A DNA stretch of 64,000 bases from Nitzschia sp. pyKryTriq1 (GCA_956465555.1 OY101122.1:1437001-1501000), one strand, 5' to 3'; counted from the stretch's first letter, positions 9,930-21,756 are shown. The notes: generated by a model from the letters alone, not told the origin. A program made the numbers and translations.

Positions 9930-12900
9930 CTACCGGTATATGATCACATTACTTCTGTTCTGATTCCCGGTCCGGGCCGATCGTCGGCGAAAGACATCAG
10001 GACGACTGTTCAGCAAAGAAAATAGAGTATCAACTCCACATTCCTTGCTAGCCTTTTCTAGAATGAGCGCCAAAATCCGGTCGTCAAGACCCTTGTGCCA
10101 GTGCAATGCTGGAGGGAATGCCCGTAGCGCCAAAGCAACTTCATGGCCCCAAAGCCGGCCATTCTGGATCATGAGATTCAGAGGAAAGTGACCAAACTTG
10201 TTTCTTGCTTCAGTGGCTGCAGGGTATACTTCTAGTAGCATTCGCAACAGACCCATTCGTTTATGGCATTCGCCACCACAACATCCAGAGTTTGCATCCA
10301 ACAGAAACATCTTTTCGATCGGGATACTGGCCTCAATGTGCAGTGGGTAGTTTCCCTCTTCATCCAAGACTCGACATTCCTCGGGGTAAACGTGGATGGC
10401 GCGTCGGATAAAGGCGGGGTCCAGGCGGACATCTTGGCGATGTAGTGCCACACATGCCCGAACTAAACTAAGTTGCTTGTGATCTTGATAGCTCGGTCCA
10501 TAATACAATATTTTGACCAAGGTAGCCAAGATGTGGAAAACTCTCTGTTGTTCGGGTCGGTAGTCAGAGACGACACAGCAAAAACGCCCCCCACGACACA
10601 CAGATCGAAATTCCTCCATCGCAATACCGATAGGTGTTTGACCCGCCGTGTTAGGCTCCAAAACAGGCGACACATGACTGCTGCTGCTAGCCAGCGCCAC
10701 TTCTCGTACCACATCGGGGTCTGCACGACGAAAGCACGCGAGATGCAAAGGCAAGTCACCGTAGACTGTCTTCAAGTGCAACGAGTCCGGTAAAGCACGA
10801 ATGAGGCATTTGAGAGTGGCCAAATCCATATCCTCCCGCATCGCCGAGTGTAGAGGTGTGTTCCCCGTGGAGTCAATCACGCTAAATATTTCAGGCCCAC
10901 CGATGCGAGAGAAGGTAGTGACGATTCGTTCGTCGATACGACCATTCTTGCAAAGAATTTGGAAGGGTGAGTACCCCGCGTTGTTTCGCACCATAATCCA
11001 TTCGGGATTTGCCATTGCAAGTGTCTCAATGTGTTCGAACGGTGACCCACGAAAGCAAGCATCGTGAACTGAGGAGGGGGCAAGGCGTGTGAGTGGTTCG
11101 GGTTTGAGGGCAGATTGGAAATAAAACAACAATCGATTGATACGCACGTGGTGTATTCCCAACTTTATTTGTCATGGGCTTCTTATCTGGCCGAACTATT
11201 CGATCTAGTTGCTGAAAATCATTTTGAGCCATCGTCAGTAATTGCAACACCCCAACAAAGGCTCCAGAGTTGCTACAGGCCAAATGTGTTGGCGTCTCAC
11301 CCCCGTGTGTCTTTAAGGTGACACAGGACGGACATGCGTCCAGCAAGGCTTGCACGATTCCCATGCGAGGCTGGTACGCTCTGCAAACACAATGCAATGG
11401 TGCAAAGCCGTAGTCGTTCTTCTTGATCAGTGCATCAGAGTTGGCTTGGATCAACATCTGGACCGTTTCTACTGATTTGTTGCAGGTACATGCCAGCGAT
11501 AGAGCCGAGTCTTGTTTTCGAGTCATAGAATAGGCAGCGGATGGATAGCTTTGTAGAATAGCTGAAACGACAGGCGCCTCACAACCATTTTCACAGGCAT
11601 AGTGTAGGGGGAGGTAGTGTTCCGAGTCGGCAATCTCCGCCGCTTGAGAATTTGCCTCGAGTAGTCTCTCTACCACCTCTAAAGACACCCTTGGACCCGC
11701 AAGACAAAGTAGATGGAGTGGTGTGTACATGTGCTGAGAATCTCGTTGCGTCACCGCGTCTGGATAGGCTTGTAGGAGAAGGTCAATGGAGGGCAGCTGG
11801 AGAATTCCCAAACTCTGTCGACACATCAAGTGCAAGGCTGTTTCACCCTTTGACGTCTTGACCCTAGATGCTTCAGGATTGGTCTCGACTAGGAATTGTA
11901 TCAGTTCAAAATTTGTATTCGCGGCTGCGTAGTGGAGAGGTGCCCATCCGTCGTCATTGTCTAACACAAAAATGGCTTCTGGGTTGGCTTCGTAGAGAAT
12001 TCGAGCGACTTCAGGCGAAGCATTTCTTCTTTGGCAATGTAGCCTCAATGGTGTCTGGTTATGATTGTTGACTTTCGACGCCGCAGTCAGGTTCGCTTCG
12101 AGCAGTTGTACAAGACTATTGGGTGGTATCATGGCCTCGGGACTAGCACATGCCATGTGGAGGGCTGTGCTTCCTTCGACATTCGAGGCAGCCGCCAAGA
12201 AAGCTGGACTCACGGCCAGTATCTCCCTCACTATTGTATCGATTTCTTCCTGAGGATGCATACTAGATCTCTGTGTCGAGTAATCCACAAAGAGAAGATG
12301 TAGTGGGGTGTTCCCTTGATGGTCTCGATCCGTTGCCCCGATGGCATTTGCTGCTAGCAAAGCCCGAATGACGTGACTGCACGAACCCCTAAGGCAAGCT
12401 TCGTGAAGTGCCGTCCGTCCATTTGAGCTGATGTAAAATGCTTCATCTTGGTGACCCGTACAGTGGTCTACGACTCGATTGCATCCTCCCTCCAAACGTC
12501 GAGACCAACCTCCCAGAACTGACGTGCATGTGTGACCTTCTCGAATCATGTCAAACAAATAAGAGGATATTGATTCAGCATTCCGACCTCTCAGATTCGC
12601 AAATCTCACAAGCAATGGATGTGCATCCTCGTCGTCACCAAGAATTGGATCGTCTTCGATCCCTGGAACAAATAGTGCTTCGGCCTGATCGATAGCAGCA
12701 AATGGAAGAGCTTGGGCTGCTGCTGCCTCGTTGTCGTTTTCCGCAGGCTCTACAACAGCCGCCGAAATATCTGCTGTGACAACTTCCTCGACAGAATCAT
12801 CAACTGTCTCTTCGACAACTACATGAATAGTGGCCTGTTGTTGTTCTCCTTCTTCGTCTTCCTCCTGATAGTCGAATGCAATTTCAGGAACATTTTCTTC

Positions 12901-13014
12901 ACCGTCCAATGCTTCTGCCAGGACAGCTACTGGAAGGCCTTCATCCGGATCAAAGGCCGAAGGTGATGATGATGATGATTCATTACCGACATTTTCAGGT
13001 CTTGTCGAACTCAT
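9930..13014 (-). CDS. Ankyrin-repeat protein, two exons
   Basis: Exon 1 is 13014-11148 and exon 2 is 11068-9930, giving 1001 residues. The 79-base intron (GTGCGT...CAG) interrupts an ankyrin unit. Splicing restores GNTPLHDACFRG exactly, which is strong support for the join. The first 140 residues are acidic and disordered. The rest carries more than twelve ankyrin units of the TPLHxxC type with degenerate spacing. Many contain a P/A-x-A motif after the second helix (NPEA, YPDA, HPEE), typical of large diatom ankyrin families. No transmembrane or catalytic domain is seen. The role is probably a protein-binding scaffold. The first in-frame ATG is MSSTRPENVG at 13014; a frame extending three codons further begins with GTG. 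Confidence 0.85.
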
Positions 13015-14700
13015 TTTATGCACAAGATTGCACTGCCGCAGAACAAAACCGAGGCAGCCTCGAAGTCACCTCCCAGAACGAGAATAATTATAGAAGAATC
13101 AAAAAGGAATCTTCGTTCCGAACGGGGAGCGAACGACTACTAATGTTGTGCAGGAAATCTTCTACAAGGAGTGTCCAGGAAAGGTTTCAGATCTTTTCTC
13201 TTGTACCTCTAGAGAGTCAGTATAGAGAGTGCTTGGTCAGAGTCTCAGTGATTGATTCCACTTTCCACTTGCCATCAGTTGCTGGTTTACGGCAGCAGCA
13301 TAGCGGTGTTGTTGTTTTTGTCCACTTCGCGGTTGGTTGTTGGTTGCGGTTTGCGGTTATTCGAGGCCATGTCGGTGGCAAGCGGCAACACGGCCGGGAA
13401 ACCCGTGCTGGTGAACTTGAAACTTGTTTCGTGAGCCAGACAGACGGAGACAGAACTAGTTTCTTGTCTGTCAGGCCTCCGCCTGACTGACGGATGGCAA
13501 GACGATGATTGGCCCGGTGAAGAATGATTCATTCGGCAAATCGAGGGCGAGGCTTTGTTCCCCCCCGTCTGTTGTGTCTCTTGTTCTATCAAGGAGAAGA
13601 CCGAGCAAGGAAATACTTCCTCAGTCTGTCCTCCAGGATTTCTGTCAGAATAACAACGTGGCGACCCTTTTTAGGTGGGCATACTATCTCAGACCTGGCG
13701 AAATCCTCACCAGGACAGTAATCGTGACGATGAAGATTCTGAGGGGGGGGATTCATAAATGGGGTGAGACCGGGCTGGCTTGATGGGGGTGGGAACTCTA
13801 CATACAAAGTGCTGCGCAGGCTGGCAAAGATGGGAGCGGGAACTCTACATACATGTCGTGGTCCTTTCAGTACCGATACAATACAATAGTAAAGTAGAGG
13901 TGCGGTGAAAAGAGTGAGCTATTTTAGATTGTTGTTGTTGTTGTTGCTGTTGCTGTTGTTGTTGCAAATGCTTCTCATTCCTTTTGAATGTTCGTCGGAA
14001 AAAGCAATTAGTCTATCGGTACCGGTAGTACTGTACCGGTACAAACTCTTTCCCAAATGTCTGTCTGGCCGGCCATCAAAAGAAGGACGAGGACACGTAC
14101 GGTACTGTCCGTCCATCCGACATCACCCCAATCAATCCCGGCCTCAATCATTCAACAACGCAAAACCACAACAACCCGCGCCTGTCATGTTTTCGTCGTC
14201 TTTCACGCACTTTTTCAATGCCATCGTCGCGCTGCGTGTGCCAATCATCGCTACGAGTACAAGTACCGGTACAGCTTTGGGTTCCCGCCAAATCCGCCAA
14301 CGGCAGCGCAGAGCGTCTCACGATCCTCGGGATCGGTATGTGGTACCGGTACTGTAGATGTGGAGAGCCCGTGTTCCCAATAGATAGTTGAGCGGCGGTG
14401 GACACACAAAAATTCACGCAGTTTACAATTGCATCTGTAATACCTTATTACGAAAAGTGTGTAATTTGCTGTAGCTTTATCCTGTCATTGAGCATTGGCA
14501 TTGAAACGTCGTCAATAAACTCCATAGTTCGAGCTGCAGAGTTGATTTGGATCTATCCCCTCAGATCTCAGCACACCCACACCGACGTTGTAATAGGTGC
14601 TGCTTTTGTCTCAAAATCGCTTTTGTATTTTGTTTCTTTCAAGCAAGTCTCTGTCATTGAATCAAGAAGGAAGATCCATCCGCATACACTATCATTGAAG
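13015..14700. other. Intergenic region between divergent ankyrin and HIRA genes
   Basis: GTAC/ACCGGT palindromes lie at 14016-14045, 14250-14275 and 14335-14355, upstream of HIRA. A (TTG/CTG)n run lies at 13928-13962. The word GGGAACTCTACATACA occurs twice about 47 bases apart near 13790 and 13838. The HIRA frame stays open back to 14398, but that extension begins with GTG and lacks family similarity. Confidence 0.6.
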
Positions 14701-17700
14701 ATGGTGGTGGCGGAAGTCCCCTTGTGGGTAGCCCACTCGTCGGAAACAGTCGGCGGACAAGCTAGCAGCAGCAGTACTGCTGCCTTGACCCCGCACGGCG
14801 GCAACAAAGCCGATGATCGAAACGAGCATCGTGCCTTGGATTCGCTAAAGCTACTGGAAGGTCTGGGAGGCACGCAAAAGTGTGCCATTTATAGCTTGGA
14901 CGTTCACCCCAAGGGGCAAAAGTTTGCCACTGGTGGAGGAGATGGCACGGTTCGGATTTGGAATGCAGGTGCCCTGTTTGCCGCCCAGCAAGCCAAGACA
15001 ACCAGCAGCGGAAAGACCACGGCTCACAAAGCCCGATCGTCGCAGTACAAGGAAGGAGGAACATATGAAAGCAGTGGAGAATCCTCAGGGGCCGAGGAGA
15101 GTCATGGGGCTACGACTGCAGCAGATGATGGAAGTGGTAGTGAGTCCTCCGTGGGGGGAGAAGACGAAGCCGTCCATGATCTCACGAGCGTTGTGCGGCG
15201 GAAAAAGGACGGAGCAGCTGGTACACCCAGCAAAATGCCAAGCGTACCAGACGCGTCTCATCCGACACCGTCACCTACCAAGCATTCACAGCATCATCAT
15301 CACCACAGTCACCACCACCATCGTCTTTTGTGTACCCTTTCTGCCCATACAGGATCTTCCGTTCTAGCAGTACGATTCTCCACCAATGGTCAGTACTTGG
15401 CCAGTGCAGGGGACGATGCGGCGGTGTGCATCTACACTCTTGCTTCCAATTCTTCCGCCACGACAAACGGCAATTTGGATAGTTCCTTGGAGCATTGGAC
15501 GAGAATCAAGCTGGGCAGGGGACACGCCCTGGACGTTGTTGGGTTGGCGTGGGCTCCTGATGATTCGCACTTGGTCAGTTGTTCCTTAGATTCGAATGCT
15601 CCAATCATTGTCTGGAAGTTAACAGACTTGGCGAGTAGTCACCACAGACCCACACACTCCAATGTCTTGATGAATCCATACAAGATTCTTGGAAAAGGGA
15701 TTCATACGTCTACGGTGAAGGGTGTCACCTTTGATCCAGCAGGGACTTACCTAGCGAGTAGTGGGGACGATCCCAGTGTTTGTGTTTGGCGAGCCCATGA
15801 CGACTGGGGACTGGAGAAACGAATTGACTCCAATTCGGGAATCTTTAGACGGTGGAATGAAAACGACTCTCATGCCTTGTCAAGCCAATCCTTGTTTCGT
15901 CGACTCTCTTGGTCCACCGACGGTGCTTATATCTGCAGTACCAACGCGGTCGTCAAGAACAAACATGTCGCCTCCACCATTTCTCGAGAGGGATGGGCTG
16001 TCAGCAGTGCCAAATCTACAGCGTCAGGTGCTGCCAACTTGGTAGGTCACAAACAGCCCGTAGTTGTCTGTCGGCACTGTCCTCTGTTGCTGGACGCACG
16101 AGCGGATGGGGAGAACGGGGACGACGAAGAACCTGAGTATGCAACACTTTTGGCGCTGGGCGATAAACGGGGTTTCGTCACAGTGTGGAGCACCAGACGG
16201 TCGAGACCAGTGTTCAAGATCCAATGCTCCGAAACCAGATGCACTGTTACCGATTTGGCTTGGGGCCGAGTAAATGACAATGTCATGTTGCTTGTTTCGC
16301 TACTGGACGGTCAAGTAGTTGCCTTAAAGTTTGGAGTGCCCGATGAGCTTGGAAATTTCTTGAAACCTGAAGAACAAGCCCGGGTCTTTCAGCTTAGGTA
16401 TGGTATTGATTTGAACGAAACGGACATGGGAATGCGTCGTCTCTTTGTTGGAGAAAACTCGGGACCCAAATTGATCGAAAATACGCTTCAGTATACCCTT
16501 GAAGACGAAGATGAAGATGACGATGACGAAGGGCCGATCGACATGAACGAGGACTCAACCGCAGGACGGGCAAATAACAGAAGTCTCTCAGCTGCCGAGA
16601 TTAGGGCGAGTCAATCAGAGAGTCGTGCTAAAGGTGGAAAGAAGCGAATTCAACCTCTACTCATGTCCGTTGACGCTCCGCCAGCCAAAGCAGCTAAAAC
16701 ATCGAATGGAACAGCTGGTGGGGTGGAAAAGTCCCCCAAAAAGAAGATTGACAGTCTAGAAGGTGCCATGGAATTGGCGGAACAAGCTGCGTCAGGCGCA
16801 GAAGCAGTGGTCGGTGCACAGAAACCACCAACCAATACACAACCAGAATCAGTCCCTACTATGAGCCCCACCCCGGGTCACAGAGAAACGGCTCAACATC
16901 ACGTCTCCCAAACTAACGCCGCACAGCTGCTTGCGGGGATTCAGATGTCGACACCTCAAATTCCCCATAGCACTGACCGGATCCACTCCGTTGAGCTACC
17001 GGTAGACCCCGACGGTTCTGGGGATGAAACGAAGTTTGTAGCCGATTGCACAAATTCGATTCAAATACCTCAGGGATCAAAAGGAATTGCATTGCCATGT
17101 ACGATGCTGTCAATAAGTCGATCGGGTCAGAACCTGTACAAGGATCAAATACCTGGGACATCTTGCTCCGCCATTGCTGCCAGCAGGAATTTGCTTGCAG
17201 TTGGAACGGTGGATGGTTGTGTTCAACTTTACGGAACATCCCCGTCTTTGGGCTGGAAAAGTGGGGCGGGTTTCCGGTCGCACCCGCCCTTTGTATTTGG
17301 TCGCCCCATTGTCGCGCTCACACTCCATGATTATCCATCTGGAGAAAAAAAGAAAAATAAGACCGAAATGCTGGTCGTTTCAGCCGATGGGTCTTTCGGA
17401 GTTTATTCATTGGATCCAGGTCTGAAAGTCTGCTACAAGGGAACTATTATGCCACCAATGTCGCACATGCTTTTATCCTCCGATCTGTCGAATGAGCTGC
17501 ACCTACCAAAGTTGACTCGTATTCAGTTGACCGACACGAATAGGCTTTTGCTCCTTTTGGCACTTCACCCAACGCAGAGTCGATCGAATCAAGATGAGAG
17601 CAGTCGCTCGAACAACAGTCCTTCTGTCGGCGCTGGAGGATCTCTGCAGGCCTTTGTTTACGATTCTGCGTCGGAACTTTGGATGAGGGTGGCTGATAGT

Positions 17701-18252
17701 CGGTTTGTTCTCTCTGACTTTTACAGCACTCTTCCTTCTCTCTCGAAAGCGAAAAAGATAACCAACGGCGAACTTTCAAAACTCGACCATTCTGTCAGAC
17801 TTGGGGCGACATGTTCTAGTCTCAAATCATCACGGAGGGGGCGCGCCTTTGCTGGCAGTCACGCTGATCGAGCCTATCACCACAATGGTGAGGCGACGAG
17901 TGATATGGCGACGAGGTCACATTGCGAAGATCGTATGGCATGCGCTGTTGCCTTGAATTCGGATTCCGAATTTGAGTATTGGCTCACGTTGTTTGCGCGT
18001 ACACTGGCCATGAGCGGAAACGAATCTTCCCTGCGTGTCCTCGTAGACATGCTCTCCGGAAAGACTCTAGGAAGCGATCTTGGCGAAGAGGAGTCAGTGC
18101 AGAGTCCTTGCTGGTGGTTATCCGAGGCTCCGAAGGTTCTTTCTCTTGATCGAATGAAGCTAATCAAGACCATTGTCATACCCGAAATGAGCAAAAACCG
18201 AGCTCTTCAACGCATTACCAACGAGATCGCATTGGAAGTCAATTCTTCCTAG
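14701..18252 (+). CDS. HIRA: HIRA histone H3.3 chaperone
   Basis: This intronless gene encodes 1183 residues. HIRA deposits H3.3-H4 outside replication. The ATG at 14701 is chosen because PLWVAHSSE and AIYSLDVHPKGQKFATGG align with the start of the HIRA WD40 propeller. An insertion of about 115 residues (about 90-206), acidic and ending in a His-rich tract, separates the first blade from SAHTGSSVLAVRFS, so the propeller has a long low-complexity loop. An acidic segment and an SRAKGGKKRIQPLL motif near residue 645 match the HIRA B domain that binds ASF1. The C-terminal HIRA domain starts near residue 820 (AIAASRNLLAVGTVDG). All signature parts are present, so I judge it functional. Confidence 0.93.
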   Translation: MVVAEVPLWVAHSSETVGGQASSSSTAALTPHGGNKADDRNEHRALDSLKLLEGLGGTQKCAIYSLDVHPKGQKFATGGGDGTVRIWNAGALFAAQQAKTTSSGKTTAHKARSSQYKEGGTYESSGESSGAEESHGATTAADDGSGSESSVGGEDEAVHDLTSVVRRKKDGAAGTPSKMPSVPDASHPTPSPTKHSQHHHHHSHHHHRLLCTLSAHTGSSVLAVRFSTNGQYLASAGDDAAVCIYTLASNSSATTNGNLDSSLEHWTRIKLGRGHALDVVGLAWAPDDSHLVSCSLDSNAPIIVWKLTDLASSHHRPTHSNVLMNPYKILGKGIHTSTVKGVTFDPAGTYLASSGDDPSVCVWRAHDDWGLEKRIDSNSGIFRRWNENDSHALSSQSLFRRLSWSTDGAYICSTNAVVKNKHVASTISREGWAVSSAKSTASGAANLVGHKQPVVVCRHCPLLLDARADGENGDDEEPEYATLLALGDKRGFVTVWSTRRSRPVFKIQCSETRCTVTDLAWGRVNDNVMLLVSLLDGQVVALKFGVPDELGNFLKPEEQARVFQLRYGIDLNETDMGMRRLFVGENSGPKLIENTLQYTLEDEDEDDDDEGPIDMNEDSTAGRANNRSLSAAEIRASQSESRAKGGKKRIQPLLMSVDAPPAKAAKTSNGTAGGVEKSPKKKIDSLEGAMELAEQAASGAEAVVGAQKPPTNTQPESVPTMSPTPGHRETAQHHVSQTNAAQLLAGIQMSTPQIPHSTDRIHSVELPVDPDGSGDETKFVADCTNSIQIPQGSKGIALPCTMLSISRSGQNLYKDQIPGTSCSAIAASRNLLAVGTVDGCVQLYGTSPSLGWKSGAGFRSHPPFVFGRPIVALTLHDYPSGEKKKNKTEMLVVSADGSFGVYSLDPGLKVCYKGTIMPPMSHMLLSSDLSNELHLPKLTRIQLTDTNRLLLLLALHPTQSRSNQDESSRSNNSPSVGAGGSLQAFVYDSASELWMRVADSRFVLSDFYSTLPSLSKAKKITNGELSKLDHSVRLGATCSSLKSSRRGRAFAGSHADRAYHHNGEATSDMATRSHCEDRMACAVALNSDSEFEYWLTLFARTLAMSGNESSLRVLVDMLSGKTLGSDLGEEESVQSPCWWLSEAPKVLSLDRMKLIKTIVIPEMSKNRALQRITNEIALEVNSS

Positions 18253-18379
18253 CTAGGTTCCTAATGGGAATCTGTCACGAAGATTGTGCTTGGCGCAGTA
18301 GGTGAACCAAGACGAGGACCCAACTCTCTAGATAGAGTAGAAGCTACAACACAATATCGTTGTGAAGACAAAAATGGAT

Positions 18380-18919
18380 TTAGAATTCGCCTTTTCTATG
18401 TAGATGAGCCCAGCTTAACTTCTTTCGTAGTCCTTCCATTCTGGAGTTGGACAAGGGACTGAGACGGAGATGATCATGATCGGATCGTCCCTTACTATCC
18501 CATTTGCAGGTGCAATGATCAGTACATTTAGAACACCCACCACAGACTAGTTGCTTGCAAGTAACAGGATTGCAGTCAAATACTCTGAAAGGTACGAATA
18601 CCTCGGTTTCTGCTGCTGGACATTCGCAATGATTCGTACAGCGAGTGCAGTCGACGCATATCCCCGACGCTGCGCGGCATGAATCAGGATCGCATGATAC
18701 AGCATCGTTTGGCTTTGGTGGCAGGTATTGTTTTGGTCGCGATGGCTCAAAAACAGGCTCTGCAAACCAGAACTTCGATTCATCGTCTTCATCTGAAGAC
18801 TCGGAGCCAGATTTGGCCGGATCACTGAAGCCAAATATCGCCGTCCACTGATCCAGCTGCATTGTACCGCATGCGAATGTGCTAAAAATGGAACCAGAGG
18901 AATCATTCTTGCCATTCAT
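18380..18919 (-). CDS. Small Cys-rich protein with two C-x4-C...CxxCxxCx3CxC units
   Basis: The protein has 179 residues and no known family. It contains two copies of a Cys pattern: C-x4-C-x6-C-x2-C-x2-C-x3-C-x-C (starting CDPDSC) and the same with x4 in place of x6 (starting CNPVTC). Each copy has TNHC or TDHC before its last Cys, so seven Cys and one His per unit could bind zinc. The N-terminal 60 residues are acidic. The C-terminus is basic and Ser-rich. No signal peptide is evident, so intracellular metal binding is likelier than a secreted disulfide-rich fold. It converges on HIRA with 127 bases between stops. Confidence 0.65.
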   Translation of the reverse strand: MNGKNDSSGSIFSTFACGTMQLDQWTAIFGFSDPAKSGSESSDEDDESKFWFAEPVFEPSRPKQYLPPKPNDAVSCDPDSCRAASGICVDCTRCTNHCECPAAETEVFVPFRVFDCNPVTCKQLVCGGCSKCTDHCTCKWDSKGRSDHDHLRLSPLSNSRMEGLRKKLSWAHLHRKGEF

Positions 18920-19309
18920 CCTTGGTCGTCGCCTCGAATGTCGAGACCGTTTGCTTTTTGAAAAAGAGCACAGACAGGTCTCCTTGGTCCAGTCAGTTTT
19001 TAAACGGGGAGGATTTTCAAAGGTGTATGTATGGTACTCGTGGTCTAGTGGCGGTTAATTTTGCTGGGAGATGATTTTTTTTAAGCATCTGGTGGGGTTT
19101 TGATGTGAACATCAGTCGGTCGATTTTGAATCTCCAACAAAATGACGGCAACACGCTATCACGAGAGGTGAAAAATGATTGTCAGGTGAAGTCTTGCGCG
19201 GCGGTGGTGCGTGGAGGGAGGTGCGAGGATGCAACGCACTAACCGTTCGTGCGCGCGAGGGGTCGGTCGGCGGTGGTCGGTGCAGGCTGTTGAAACAACG
19301 GTGAAAAGC

Positions 19310-19870
19310 CAGACTATTGTATCAATATGATAACAAAGTCAGTCTCAGCTAAACACACAGTGTAACAATAACTTTCGTAGTGTTAGATTCGCAAACAACA
19401 ATGAGATCATCATGCAGATGATGCTCATGGTTGTCTCCTTTATTCTACCACTGTGGTTTCATCATCAGATGTGACGTGAGCACGAGTGTCGATCTGGATA
19501 GTCGACGTGTCAGTTTCAATATGGTCCGTCCTTCGAACGGTATCATCAACTGGTCTATTCCCAACCTCCGATTGTCTTGTTCGCAACGCATCGGTCGTAT
19601 GGGTTGATTGTGAATCCGAGCTTCATCTAGAGGCCTAGAAAAAGCCCGTAATTGCCCCGAGTGACGTCACAGTTGAAAACACTATAATACTACTCCCTTT
19701 TCTACTTATACGATCGATTTTCATGCAAACATTTGCAATAAATAATTATTTCTCATTGATAATGGTTACTAACACATTATCGTTCGCTGAAGCGGTTGCT
19801 TACTGCATTACTGAATTTTCCACTGCAAGATGACATTGTCAACTACAAAACGGTAGACATATGTCACATC
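19310..19870 (-). mobile_element. Fossil of a Ty1/Copia-type LTR retrotransposon
   Basis: On the minus strand, 19626-19561 encodes a short piece recognisable as Copia reverse transcriptase (LGFTINPYDRCVANKTI, close to the LGF-x-INPYD-x-CVANK signature). The AT-rich flank at 19640-19870 contains a perfect CRE-like TGACGTCA at 19662-19669 and TATA-like words. The other side has a purine tract followed by a possible LTR start. The element is broken and mostly deleted. Its limits are approximate and its age looks old. Confidence 0.5.
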
Positions 19871-19937
19871 ACAGTTTTTCTTCGTCAAAGCCCTTCTTTT
19901 CTTTCAATACTTTTTTGTGCCGCGATGCGCTTTTGAC

Positions 19938-20175
19938 GCTTGAACCTGAAAGATTGGATTTTTAAAAATGGGGGGGCAGGGAGCACAGAGAAGGGGGGGC
20001 TCTAGGCCAAGAATCTTGGCGCAGGCCAAGAATCTTGGCCCTATTCTTGGCCCAGGCCAAGAACCGTGGGCCACGCTCCGAAGCAGACACCGCGGTTTCG
20101 ATTTAACGCGCTTTTGAGTACAGTGGAGGAAGGTGGAGCGCGCGTGATCGCTCGATCCTTGGATGTTCCTGGTAC
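19938..20175. repeat. Dispersed repeat, copy B
   Basis: This copy matches 4409-4680 in the same orientation, including the A/G-rich AAAAATGGGGGGG start, the palindromic CCAAGAA...TTGG units, ACACCGCGGTTTCGATTTAA, and the end GATCCTTGGATGTTCC. It has only one GGCCAAGAACCGTGGGCCA unit against three in copy A. The left inverted end of copy A was not found here, so this copy is incomplete or has a different boundary. Confidence 0.75.
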
Positions 20176-21756
20176 TCGTACTTGTACTCGTACTCGTACA
20201 GGTAGTGAGCAGCCGGGCGGGCGGGGTCCGAGTAGTTTCGGCTCTTGAAATGGACCGGCCGGCGCATTGTGGCATATGATATAAAGAATAGGGTATGATG
20301 AATATACAAATACGCATACAACAAAAACAGTACTGGTTGAGTTCTGTGCCGGTACAGTACCAGTACCAGTACTGCACTGGTACTGCTGTACAACCACCAC
20401 CACCATTTTCAATAATCTGAATTACAGTACAGTACCGTACCAGGTACGCAGTACGGTACTACGAACGAGTAGCCGAACTCCGAACCATGCTTCATGCTTC
20501 ATCAAGAACTTCTTCTAAAAACAGACATCACACGTCAATCAAACATCATCATCATGCATGATGTACTGTACGGGCAAGGTACGGGTAGTACTTGTAGTCT
20601 TCTTTTCTCTCCAGCCTCGTCCATTTGCTCGTCATTCTAGACACCGATCGATGAAGACTAAAGCACAGCACTATCTTTAACAACAATGATTTCAAGTTTA
20701 TTGACAAAGAATAAAAAAGCAATGCTCCGTCTCGCTTCTATTGTCGTCATTCTTGAAGGACTCTGTTTTAGATAATGTAGTAGTCGTCGACTCTAGCTAG
20801 AGTGGTATTAGGTCGGGGTAGAATTACATTACAAGTACTCGTACAGTGGGCGGGGCGATCGGCTCGTTGGGCTGAGTGTATTGTTACAATTCATGGTAGG
20901 TGTGGTGCATAGCTACCAATCTTCCATATTTGTGTTGACAAAAAAGTGGCAACCATTATAAAAAACCACCCACCATATTTGATAAGGGGAAAAGTGCTTC
21001 AGGCGGCACAAGAGCTGTCCCCTCGGTGGTGTGCTAGAAGATCGATACCCCTCTCCATGCAACCATGCTCATTTGGCTTTGACGACTCTTCTCAACTACT
21101 ACTTGTACCCTTCTCGTCCCCTGTCCTCTGTTCTCAATTCTACTGCGTTCTTCGACGTACGTACCTTAGCCTATGTACTACTAACTAGACAAGGCCTTCA
21201 GTTCTCAAATCGCCACCAACAGTCCCGCTCTGGAAGACATCGGTGTTCTCGTTCCCGGTCTTAGACCCTCGAAGAATGTGATTGGTATTCTACTACCTCG
21301 AAGGTGTGTCTCGCCATCCCCCCAAGCCCAGTGGAAGTTCCTACCGCCGGTACGTAATCGATTTCCGAGAAGCGCGTTGTTGCTGTGCAAACCCTTCTTC
21401 CTGCCCTACTAAGTAAAGAAACTACGAGAGAGTCGGGGTTCTAAACACGACAAGATAGCCCTCTACTACTACTACTACTACTAAACCTACGTGTACAGTC
21501 ACTGCTATGAAGTTATTCGAACCTACATCCAACCGAAGGAGTCACGCGTCTTCGTTGGGACGAGTCGGCATCCTTGCGGATCACCACACCATACCTCCAA
21601 GCACCGCCCTGCGAAAGCAGGCAGCTCACTTTTTACTAGTCGAAGACATAACTCTGCAACGGCGGGAAAATAATGACCTGGAACATTATATCCTGCAAGA
21701 GTGCCAACAGCCTATTAGCGGATTGCAACTCGATTTTTTAAGCCAGTGGATCTATT

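Larger units (their letters stand above)
18920..21756. other. Long gene-poor interval with retroelement fossil and dispersed repeat
   Basis: No host gene was recognised in 2.8 kb. It holds a Copia-type LTR fossil (about 19310-19870), repeat copy B (19938-20175), and GTAC clusters at 20170-20210, 20345-20460 and 20565-20600. A (CTA)n run lies near 21461-21482. An ATG-initiated 124-codon frame at 21507-21881 overlaps the next gene antisense and is unsupported. Confidence 0.6.

Noticed and set aside
14398-14700. N-terminal extension of HIRA
   Set aside because: The frame opens with GTG, the added residues do not resemble HIRA, and family alignment starts at 14701.
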